NCBI GenBank assembly: GCA_032718475.1
Contig: JAUCBJ010003420.1
Span: forward strand, 1 to 53,922
DNA: 53,922 bases
Direction: 5' to 3'
From: Nemertoderma westbladi
Taxonomy: Eukaryota; Xenacoelomorpha; Nemertodermatida; Nemertodermatidae
Below the pieces are notes generated by a model that saw only the letters and a list, made by a program, of their open reading frames with translations, ran no database searches and was not told the DNA's origin. Each line of letters begins with the position of its first letter. Within the stretch, counting starts at the first letter, position 1. Of the stretch, positions 31,085-40,700 are shown in pieces. A program made the translations under genes and the position numbers.

Positions 31085-32945
31085 ATTGGGGCATAGCGGA
31101 GATGTATCCTTCCGACATCATCGTTTGAGGATTTACCGCCCAAAATCCGAGATGCGCTCTCATCGGAAACCGTCTTCTTTGTGCCGATACATGCTCGTCG
31201 GCTAAATCTTCCCACTCATCAAATAATTTTCTCACGAGTTTTACAGATTCGTGTTCATAAGGTATGTCTCTTAGTTGGCATTCAGATGCTCGATGCCCTT
31301 TTATATTGCAGTAAGTACATTGAGCCATAAATCTCCAGCAAGTATAAAAGGTATGAGACCCTTGATCCCCACACCATCCACAGATTAGCTGAGTCGTAGT
31401 AATGTGCTTTCCACTGCACTTTGTCATATGATGTCCAGCGACGCCACATTTACTACACATCGTATTGGCAGGGTACCACACTCGTTCGTATATAAGATCT
31501 CCAATCGGTCGAGCGCTTCCTCCCACACTATAATCGTAATCATCTGGGTCTATGGGTTGGTAGGTTTCTGAAGGTTGTATACAAACTATAGCATCTGTTG
31601 CTTCAAGTTGTCGAATCTCCGTCTGAGATTTCTTCGGGAGGTTCCTTTCTATCTCAAGAAGTTCCTCTAAAGGATCGTCAGTGATCGTAGTACTTACTTC
31701 GAAATCATCACCAAGGTGACCGATAGGCGCGCGCGTCTGCCGTGATTCTTCCGTAATCTCCACGATACATTCTCCTTCATAGGGTAACAATGTAAACATA
31801 GATGGTCTTTCGATAAGAGATCCCGCACAGCGAAGATACACGTCTCGAAATATACTAAATCCTGCTCGAGTAAAGGCATTACACTGAGCGTCGGAGTTGT
31901 AGAAGGGTTCAAGGAATTGTCTAAACACGTCGGTACGAATTCTCCCTTCCATGTAGAACGTATGATCTTCTCCGAGACAAAGTGGATGTCTTTTGAGAGT
32001 CCGAGACACAATGTCGGCGATTAGGCAAACATTCACTGACGACTCTATTGCTAAATAATATTGTAAGACCGCTCTTGGAGGTGACGTAATAGCCCAATAC
32101 ACGCATCCTCTCCATTTAAGCTGTGATTCAAACTCACTCATATCTGGAGTATCACCTTCTCCATAAGTTTCAATATACTTGTTTCTCTTACTTTCCTTAT
32201 AATCCCAATTGAATAACAGGTAGGAAATGTATCCAGTTCCAGTCTTCTGAGTATTATACTCACGAAAATATCCCTGTTCTATAGACCACAAAATAAGAGG
32301 TCGAGTGTCGACGTAAGGTGTCGGTAGTCGGTCATCGCTGTCCGTCATGCCGGCGAAGTCGCTAATTAAGTCCTCCCTTACTCCTGATCCAATCTTTACA
32401 ACAGTTTTATCTAAAATCATGTTTCTTACCATCTTCGGTAGCATTCTAGCGTCGATATTACAAGCTTGGTCCATCTTCTTTACTATATCGGTGATAAGAT
32501 GGTGTCGCTTTGTATTCGCTGGAGGTATCGGCATTCGTTTGTCGCTCCTCTGTCTACTGAAAACGTGCAAGACTCCGTCCGCCGCTCTAATTTGTATAGT
32601 CTTAGAAGTCAAACTCTGCTGATGACTGCCGCCCTCGTTATCGTAAAACATGTAACCATTTTCCTGAAACGATCTAAACGTTCTATTCCATTCGTCCAAC
32701 AATTCTTCCGAAGGTTGCCAAATCTTCTCTATGTCCTTATCATCTTCGAAACGAATAACCTTACCTCGCCAATCCGCGGCAATATCTGTATCCAACTCGA
32801 AGGTTCCGGTTCCAATCCATAAACGAATTGTCTTGGTTAAATATCCTTTCAAATTACTCGGAGCTATATCGGCACCAGCTCTATCCAGTTCCTTAAAGTC
32901 TTGAATATGAGGTGGAACGTTGTACACACCTTTTGAGTAATATGT
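30909..32945 (-). CDS. ORF3: possible DEDD exonuclease plus three zinc knuckles
   Basis: About 678 codons open, with no ATG at its start; it overlaps ORF2 by 82 nt in the -1 frame. Residue numbers count from the GTG at 32927. Residues 92-123 read Y-M-F-Y-D-N-E-G ... K-T-I-Q-I-R-A-A-D-G-V-L-H-V-F, the look of motif I (D96, E98) of EXD/WRN-type 3'-5' exonucleases. V-V-K-I-G-S-G-V-R-E-D-L (D186) fits motif II, followed by Y-V-D-T-R. Y-W-A-I-T-S near 277 sits where motif III is expected but lacks its aspartate. Residues 491-550 hold three knuckles: C-x2-C-x4-H-x4-C, C-x2-C-x5-H-x4-C and C-x2-C-x4-H-x4-C. The knuckles are certain; the exonuclease assignment is tentative. Confidence 0.6.
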   Translation of the reverse strand, partial: TYYSKGVYNVPPHIQDFKELDRAGADIAPSNLKGYLTKTIRLWIGTGTFELDTDIAADWRGKVIRFEDDKDIEKIWQPSEELLDEWNRTFRSFQENGYMFYDNEGGSHQQSLTSKTIQIRAADGVLHVFSRQRSDKRMPIPPANTKRHHLITDIVKKMDQACNIDARMLPKMVRNMILDKTVVKIGSGVREDLISDFAGMTDSDDRLPTPYVDTRPLILWSIEQGYFREYNTQKTGTGYISYLLFNWDYKESKRNKYIETYGEGDTPDMSEFESQLKWRGCVYWAITSPPRAVLQYYLAIESSVNVCLIADIVSRTLKRHPLCLGEDHTFYMEGRIRTDVFRQFLEPFYNSDAQCNAFTRAGFSIFRDVYLRCAGSLIERPSMFTLLPYEGECIVEITEESRQTRAPIGHLGDDFEVSTTITDDPLEELLEIERNLPKKSQTEIRQLEATDAIVCIQPSETYQPIDPDDYDYSVGGSARPIGDLIYERVWYPANTMCSKCGVAGHHMTKCSGKHITTTQLICGWCGDQGSHTFYTCWRFMAQCTYCNIKGHRASECQLRDIPYEHESVKLVRKLFDEWEDLADEHVSAQRRRFPMRAHLGFWAVNPQTMMSEGYISAMPQYDELIEVVDILPHDSGFRVVREYLLQIHPDNKNTWNFQKVVNRITYGEFDRFRTEKAE

Positions 32946-34051
32946 CTACGTAAATCATATATCTTACTCATATCGCTGAAAACAACTGCAGGAAGAAACT
33001 CCAAGTTCGAAATGATTTCTGGATGATCCACGATGGGTATTTCGTACGTCGTATCCTGTCGGACTGGTATACTAATAGGAAAATTGAGTGTCGTACTCAA
33101 TGGTTTCGTAGTTGAAGTACTATACGGTTGCATTTCTCTTGTCCTCTCCGGGGATGCAATCTGTAGTCTCTGAATAACGTTTTGAGCAAAGTTTATGCTC
33201 TCGAAAACTTCCGGTGTCATCTCCTTAGCTGGAGTTTGATCGTGTGACGTCCAATGGTAAGGTAGGCTCGCGAGTCTTCCGCCCCATTCTTCCATCTCAC
33301 CTTTCTCGAAAGCCTTGTAGGCTCTGCATAGGCTAAGAGCTTCTTTCTTTTCGCGGGTTGACTGATTTGCCTCGTCCAGCGTAAGTTCAAATACATCGGG
33401 TTCAACAACCTTAGGTGGGTAAATGACAGTTTCTCCCGCCTTTGGTCCAGTCATAGCAAATGAATGATATGGATTCGATAAAGGATACCCTCCTTCCTGG
33501 TAGCGTAGTTGTTGATGGTTCGAACACCTCGCCAATATCGGTTCGGGATTTTCCTTATTCAAACGCATTGGAATCGCATTTCGTTGTTCGCGCATACAAG
33601 AAACGCATTGATAATAAAGTTTATAAACTGAAAATGCTTCCTTGGTTTCTCTATCGTCCCCTCGAGTTCGTCTGTAAAGATGCATTCCATCAAATTCATA
33701 TCTTACCGCGGGCATAGGTTCGTGCGCCTTCAGGTATTGCATGGTATGATACAAACGACTAATTTCAGTATCGGGGTCTTCGCTAATGTCTCCCGTATCA
33801 CACAAAGCGTCGTACGGGTAAAGTTCGTTGAAGGTTTGACGCAAACTTTCGATTCTTTCGTTTAATGCATTTTGCCTTCTCTTTAATACATTTGAGTCAT
33901 ATTTAGTTCTCGCGAGTTTCGCAGTACTTTCTGATAATTCTTTTATACCAAATATAGTGTAGTCCTTGGCTCCAAATCTTTCGAATGGCGCTGCTGCCTC
34001 CTCTTGGATATCATATCCCCATCTCGGCTCTACTTGTATCCCTTTCTCCAT
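32864..34051 (-). CDS. ORF2: unknown protein with Cys/His cluster
   Basis: An ATG-started frame of 395 codons, 661 bp downstream of ORF1. Residues 40-80 are helical and charged (K-L-A-R-T-K-Y ... L-N-E-R-I-E-S-L). Residues 147-179 have Y-Y-Q-C-V-S-C and later A-R-C-S-N-H, a possible zinc site (C149, C152, C176, H179) with a distant look of a FLYWCH finger. Near residue 260, G-G-R-L-A-S-L-P is encoded by a copy of the 20-bp motif. No membrane segment or signal peptide is visible, so it does not look like an envelope protein. Function unknown. Confidence 0.55.
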   Translation of the reverse strand: MEKGIQVEPRWGYDIQEEAAAPFERFGAKDYTIFGIKELSESTAKLARTKYDSNVLKRRQNALNERIESLRQTFNELYPYDALCDTGDISEDPDTEISRLYHTMQYLKAHEPMPAVRYEFDGMHLYRRTRGDDRETKEAFSVYKLYYQCVSCMREQRNAIPMRLNKENPEPILARCSNHQQLRYQEGGYPLSNPYHSFAMTGPKAGETVIYPPKVVEPDVFELTLDEANQSTREKKEALSLCRAYKAFEKGEMEEWGGRLASLPYHWTSHDQTPAKEMTPEVFESINFAQNVIQRLQIASPERTREMQPYSTSTTKPLSTTLNFPISIPVRQDTTYEIPIVDHPEIISNLEFLPAVVFSDMSKIYDLRRHITQKVCTTFHLIFKTLRNWIELVPI

Positions 34052-34712
34052 AATTAGGTGTGTAGTTACATAATCATTACTACTAGAGGGAATACAACAG
34101 AGTTTGTAGTTAGTTGTGAGGAGACGTGAGAGTTTCGTCTGCCCTTTGGGCTCGACAACGCTCTAACCTCCTACCCATAGCCTAAGATCTAGGGTTTCTT
34201 TAATGACACGCTGCTTCTTATCTAAAATTTTTTGCCGAAATAAAAACGAATTTGGGCTAAACTGGCTGTGAGTCTAAAATACTCACTTTTTGATCCCAAA
34301 CTATTATCAGAAAATAAGCAGTCAAGAATTAGTAATAAATATAGGGGAGTCTATTTGTTGACGTAACTTATTGAAACAAGACCGTGTAAAATTTAATTAA
34401 AATTTTAAGAAAGGCTCGCAAGTCTTCCTCTCTTGTTTCTCTAATTTTAAGTTCCACCCGACTGTACCCTGAAATCTATTCACTGGAGAAAATTTTAAAA
34501 ATTTTTCAAATCCAAATGGATTGTCTAAATTTTCGAAAATGTCTCAATATTGTGAGTTCCAAGTAGAATTCCATTTCTTATACCTACAAATCCCGCTCCT
34601 ATGTGACACATAAGGGTACTACCCTCAATGTTCACATATAAAGACAATGGAATTCTACCGCTGTCCTTACTATGGTGTACAGGTACGTGGAAATCTATTT
34701 GTAAACTCCTAA
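34052..34712 (-). other. spacer between ORF1 and ORF2 with a multibranch palindrome
   Basis: Holds a perfect 13-bp inverted repeat, GTAGAATTCCATT (34563-34575) and AATGGAATTCTAC (34646-34658). Inside its 70-nt loop are two perfect small hairpins, TATGTG-A-CACATA (34600-34612) and AGGGTA-C-TACCCT (34613-34625). One copy of the 20-bp motif is at 34409. Nothing coding recognised. Confidence 0.7.
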
Positions 34713-37700
34713 TTATTTACTAGTATTAGGTGGAGATTTGTAGTCTCCAGACTCGTTACGAGTCTCTTCAAGAAGTACGAGATGTTGAGTCGGTCTGTCT
34801 ACTGTACGACCGTCAATTGTCTGTACCGTCACAGTTCTTGTCACTCCATCCATAGATGGATGTGTGGCTAAAATTACACCTGTTATCCAGAAGCGTCTTT
34901 TTAGATTCACTTCCGCTAACAGCACGTGATCTCCCGGCTTTAATGCGCGGGTGTTATTGTACCATGTTGTTCTGGCAGAAATAGAGGGCAAATAATGGTT
35001 TTGCCATATTTCCCAGAATTTGTTAGCTAGTAGTTGCGTGATTTTCCACGCTTTTCTACCATAGCTATCGCTTTCTATTGGAATAGAAATCGGCGTCAAT
35101 GTCGTCGGTGCCTGCATAAGCAGGTGTGCCGGTGTCAAAGCAAACTGAGATTGTTTGTCATCGGGTACTAATACTATTGGTCTAGTATTTAGTATTGCCT
35201 CGATTTCAACAAACAGTGTTGTCAGTTGGTCGTCTGTCAATATGTGGTTTACTGGAATGACCTTTGCCATGGCTGTCTTTATAGATCTAATCAATCTCTC
35301 CCAGACTCCGCCTCTCCATGGACTATCTGGAGGATTAAACTTCCAAACAATCTTGTGAGGTTGTAGTTCATTCGAGATTTGATCATGATCTAATTTCTTA
35401 AAGGCTCTAGCAATCTCATTTCGAGCACCAACAAAGTTAGTCCCTTGGTCTGAGTACAAGCATTTTACTAGTCCGCGTCTAGCGATAAATCGCCGCAATG
35501 CTAGTATAAATGCGTTGGTGGAAAGATCCATCACACGTTCAATATGAACTGCCCTACTGGACATACATGTGAAAATCAGTCCCCAGCGTTTTACTAGTAT
35601 ACGTCCACGTTTCGTATGAATGGGACCAAAGCAATCAATTCCAGTCTCTGTAAAAGGTGGTCTGAATGCTTGAAGTCGTGCTTGTGGTAGTTCACTCATT
35701 TCTTGGGTACCTATTCTAGAATGTACCTTTTTACAAATAATACACGTACGTGTCACTGAACTTAACGCTTTACTGGGTCTAATTAATACAAATCTAGTAC
35801 GTAAGTAGGAAAGACAGTGGTGTCTTCCAGCGTGTTTCAGATGTAAATGTGCGTCCAGTATCATTGCACGTTGTAGTTCGTGGTGTTGCGGTATTATTAT
35901 TGGGTACCTAAAGTTCGTGTTAAAGTCAATGTTTTGAAGCCGAGATTTATGACAAATTAAGCCATTATAAATAATCGGACTCCAACTCAATATTGGTGAC
36001 GACTTGATTGGTTGACTTTGACTTATAGATGTGAATTCGCGCGCGAAATATCGCAGTTGGTAATGGCGAATTAATTTAATCTCACACCTGTCAATCTCAG
36101 TCAATGTAAGTCGATGCGTAAAGTCTCGTTTGCCTTTAACGTATTGTACAAAACGTACAATCCACGCTAATTTTCGGCACGCGTTTGTCCAAGAATCTGT
36201 TAAGTTTACAATACGGTCGACGTAAGTATTTGTGACGTCATCAGGTAAGTCAATGGAGAATTTGGAAGGTTTTGATTTACTAGAAGGGCCCACGGGTCCG
36301 CCGGTAAGTATTCCCTTGTTGACTGTTGATCCGTCCGGGTCTACAAGTAATTTGTCCTTCTTCGTCTTCTTACCTTGATTGTCAGTACTTTGTAAGTCGA
36401 TCGTTAATGGTGGTTTGAACTCTATGGGGTCAGTGGGTTTCGGTAAGCTTATTTTTCTACCAATATTAATCCCAGGTTTCACCATAGGTTGCAAGTTTGG
36501 TATGTCTCTTGAGCGCAGAGTAACACCTGTATTTACATTAGCGTAGGTACTACCCACATCTGTAATACATGAGGTTTCACCGTGCTTATGGTTGCTCAAG
36601 TGTGTCGAAATCGGTAGTTTGTCAATACAAGGCCGCTCCAATAGGGAAACTGCGGCTTTACTGTTTGTCAATATGTTACTAGTGTCTAGTAGAACATTTT
36701 GTGACATGTCTGGTAAAATGTTTCGCGGAACATCTGGCGAAATATCTAGTGACGTGTCTGGCAAAACGTCTGGTTGACCGTCTAGTAACGTGTCTGGCGA
36801 TACGTCTGGTAACGTATCTGGTTGTTTGTCAATAGAAGGCCGCTCCAATAGAGAAACTGCGGCTTCACTATTTGTCGATATGTTACTAGTGTCTGGTGGA
36901 ACATTTTGTGATATGTCTGGCAAAATGTCTGGTTGGCTGTCTAGTAACGTGTCTGGTTGACCGTCTGGCGATATGTCTGGTGTAGAAAGGCTCGCAAGTC
37001 TTCCTCTCTTGACCTTTGAAGTTATATCCTTCCATTTCGCCTTCGGTTTTTTCTTAAGTTTGACCGCCGTCCTTTTCTTTGCCTTCCCCTTTTTTGGTTT
37101 CTTAATTTCGGCGTCCTTAGGGATAGTGTTAGACTTGTTGTCATATAACGGAATTATTGGGGTAGGTAGACTCGCAAGCCTTCCGGCGTTATCATCAGTC
37201 GTCGATGGAATCTCTGGTTGACTCGTCTTCTCCCCAAGTTCTAAACTCACCTGGTGGATTAGCTGCTCCTTGTGACTTATCATACTAGTTACACGTCTGT
37301 CATGTTTTGTATGTAAGGTAGTATGATCCATGTCGTGTGAAAAGGAATGAGTTGAATTTGTAGTTAATAAACTACATGTACTTTGTACATCTTCCTCGTC
37401 ACTTATGTCTAGTGTGCGCACAGGCGCTCGAGTATACCACCCTATCGGCGTTCTACAGGCGTATGCGTTTCCCGCTACGACTGCCGATGGTCTGGTTTCC
37501 CACACTTGATGTAGGTTGAATTGGTCTGTCCCGATCAGCATGGCTACCGATCTATAATTGACAGGACATTCAGGTACACCAAGGTGTCTGAAATACTTAC
37601 GGTCCTCCAAGGATTGTTCTGGGACTGGACCTAGTAGGTTACTAAAGTCTTTGGTGGCCGCAAAAGTCAAATCCTTGAAGGGTAACAAAGACCTCTCCTT

Positions 37701-40700
37701 TTCGCTGTGTTGCGATTTTGGAAGAAGAGAGTCTAAGTTTAACTTAACTCGTGTCACTGGTATTGCACGTTGTCCGTGCATACTACTTACGGTATAACTG
37801 ACGCGCTTACCTTGTCTGAGATCCGTCACGACATCAGCTATCTTTTCATCCACGTAGCTGTGAGATGAGGCTGAATCTAGAATAGCGTAGATTCTCTTAC
37901 TCCCCTTTGTGCCAGTAATCTTAATCGGAATTACACTGAATCCCTTTAGTTGGTCAGTAGTCAGAAGCGCGATTGATGGCTGTTCATCTCCATCCGAATA
38001 TACGTCGTCGTCTTCTGACTCTTCGTCCGACGATCCGGGTTGTTCTGAGAAGTAATCCTCAATATGGGTCACGAAGGTCGGAGTCGTTTTCGATTCTCGA
38101 TTCTTATAGGCCGCATCACATCTTGCTGCTGCTTCCGGGTGTTCCCTGACGAAGCGTTTTGTCGGTGTGTGGCTGTCTGTGTGGAGCAGACCGTCGTGGT
38201 TGCGTCCACAGGATGGACAAGTGTCGGCATTTGGGCAATCTTTACGGACGTGTCCGTGTCGCGTACACCGCCAACAAGAGTCCAATGGCCGTATCTGCAG
38301 CCGTCGTTCTTCCGAGTTTAACTCACGAAACTGTCGACAACCTCTCAACTTGTGACCGATATACCGCTTGCCTAAATGCTCGCAGTATTGGCAGCTGCTG
38401 AAGTCGGCACTGAGTTGCTGTCTCGTCTGTTTTGTCCCAATGGGCGCAGATACCCTACTACCGTCCGAGAATTGTCGGGTTTCCGTCGATGTGGCGTAAG
38501 TGGCCGTCTTAGTGGATGTTGTCTGGGGTTTTTGTCGGTTGGAGGATGGCAATGTGATTCCTTCTGCCACGATGTGCTGGTCAGTGTAGTTGGATCGAGT
38601 TTCTACTACTGCCTCCCTGGATATCAAAAGGTACACATCCTCCAGTTTTAAGAATCCACCCCGCTCTTCTCGCTGGTATTCGATCTTTCTCCACTCCCGA
38701 CGAAGTCGATGGTGGAGTCGTCCTATGATCTTTAATAGGACTGTAGGGGTATTCCCGTAGTCAAGTTGTCCAATGGATCTTAAAGTAGTGATAGCGTTCT
38801 TTATCTCGTCAGTCAGTTTTAATAAGTCGACGGGTTTAGTAATAGCCCCTCCCTTACAGAGTTCCTCTATCACTGACCTGGCCATACTGACTGTACCTCC
38901 GTAGATCGAGGTCAAACGATCGTACGCTAGTTTGAAAGCGTCCGGTACACCAACGAAGGTCTCCGCCAAACGTTTAGGTTCTCCTGACAACGTTTGAAGC
39001 AGGTAATTAAACTTCTCCCGTGATGTAAAGGCGCACACGGCGATCTGAGATTCGATATAGTCTACGAAAGTGTGCCAGTGTTTTGAGCTACCGGAAAACT
39101 TCGGTGGTTGTTGTACCGGCAATCCTTGTCTGGCTGCGAATTTCGCTATCTCCTCGGCAACGTTCAGAGTTTCGCATCCTTGGTTGGTAATCTGGTTGAT
39201 ATCCCTTCTTGGCGCTTTTCCCTGATACGAAGTATTGGTCGATGGTATTTGTCTTGGCGGACGCTTTGGATTTCTATTGTGTTCGAATTCGGAATTTCTC
39301 GAACTGTCGGTTTGAACTTCCTCCAGACGCTCCTCGATCTGAGCCAACTTGTTAACAACTGGTCGCAGGATGTCGGCGAACTGTTGTGTACTGATTGCGT
39401 CCGTTGGTTGTAACGCCTTCTGTGTTGGTGTATTCTGTGGAGGATTGTCTACAAAGGAGTTGTCTGAACGCTTGCATTTATATTCATCGGCCGCCCCTGT
39501 TCTAAATACCTCGCGTTTCGGGTAATCCGATTCGCTCGAAGTACTACTATCATCTGGATATGGTGGTCGACGTGCTCGCGTCCGTTGTGCTGTCTGAATC
39601 CTAACATTCCGTTTCGGAACATCATCTACTGGTCTCCGTTGTTCGGTAGGCTCACAAGTCTTCCTCGAAGTCGTAGATTGCGATGTAAACTGGTTGAACG
39701 GTCGCGTATCCACTGTTCTCCGTTGTTCGGTAGGCTCACAAGTCTTCCTCGAAGTCGTAGATTGCGATGTAAACTGGTTGAACGGTCGCGTATCCACTGT
39801 TCTCCGTTGTTCGGTAGGCTCACAAGTCTTCCTCAAAGTCGTAGATTGCGATGTAAACTGGAGTCGTGGTCGAATGACAGCATTTGAATCAACTGGCCTT
39901 GTAGGTCGAAACGTCATTGGGTAAGCGTAGTGTGTAACGGGTTTAGGTGTCGACGGTGGACTCACCTGTTTAGTCGTCAGTAGTGCAGGTCCAGTCAACA
40001 AACTACTACGATCTGTAATCGGTGGGTTACTTACCTTGACTTTCGGAATAGGCGACGACGTTGCTCTTGGCAGTGTAAACTTGTCCGGAATAACAAACCT
40101 GTGTTCCGTCGCACCATGGATAGGAGAAATATCACTACTACCCGCAATCGAAACAGGTTCCTTAGTTGTAACTGGTGCGAACATAGGGGTTACTTGAGGG
40201 AATCTTTGACATAAGTCTTTAACTAATTGTCGTTCCCGTCCAGGTGCTCCTATCGAACCTTCCTTCATTCGTTCCTGGATTTGGCGGTGCCTTACCTCTA
40301 TCTGGTCCAAATCATGTCCGTCACGAGATCTCATCGATCGATCGCGGGCTAGAAGATCCAGATTTTCCTTGGTTTCGGCTAATTCTCTCGCCTTTTTCTC
40401 AAGTTCGAAACGAAGTTTAACTTCCTTTTCTCGTTGTTCCGTTTGTTGTTGTTGCGCCTCGAACTCTGCTTGTCGTATCGCTTGTTGGGCTTTTATTTGC
40501 CGTGTCTTCATCTCGACTCTGGCTTCTGAAACTAACCTTTTTCTTTCTAACTCTGCCGCTTCCGTTTGTCGCTCTAACTCTGCCGCTGCCGTTTGTCGCT
40601 CTAACTCGGCTGTTGCCGTTCGTTGCGCTAACTCGGCCGCTGCCGCTTGTTGGGCAATGTCCAACTCTAACCTTTCCATTTCGGCCGCTTCGAGTTCGGC

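Noticed and set aside
30909-34051. Envelope gene of the giant element
   Set aside because: Position after integrase suggests env, but ORF2 and ORF3 have no signal peptide, no membrane span and carry zinc-binding motifs instead.
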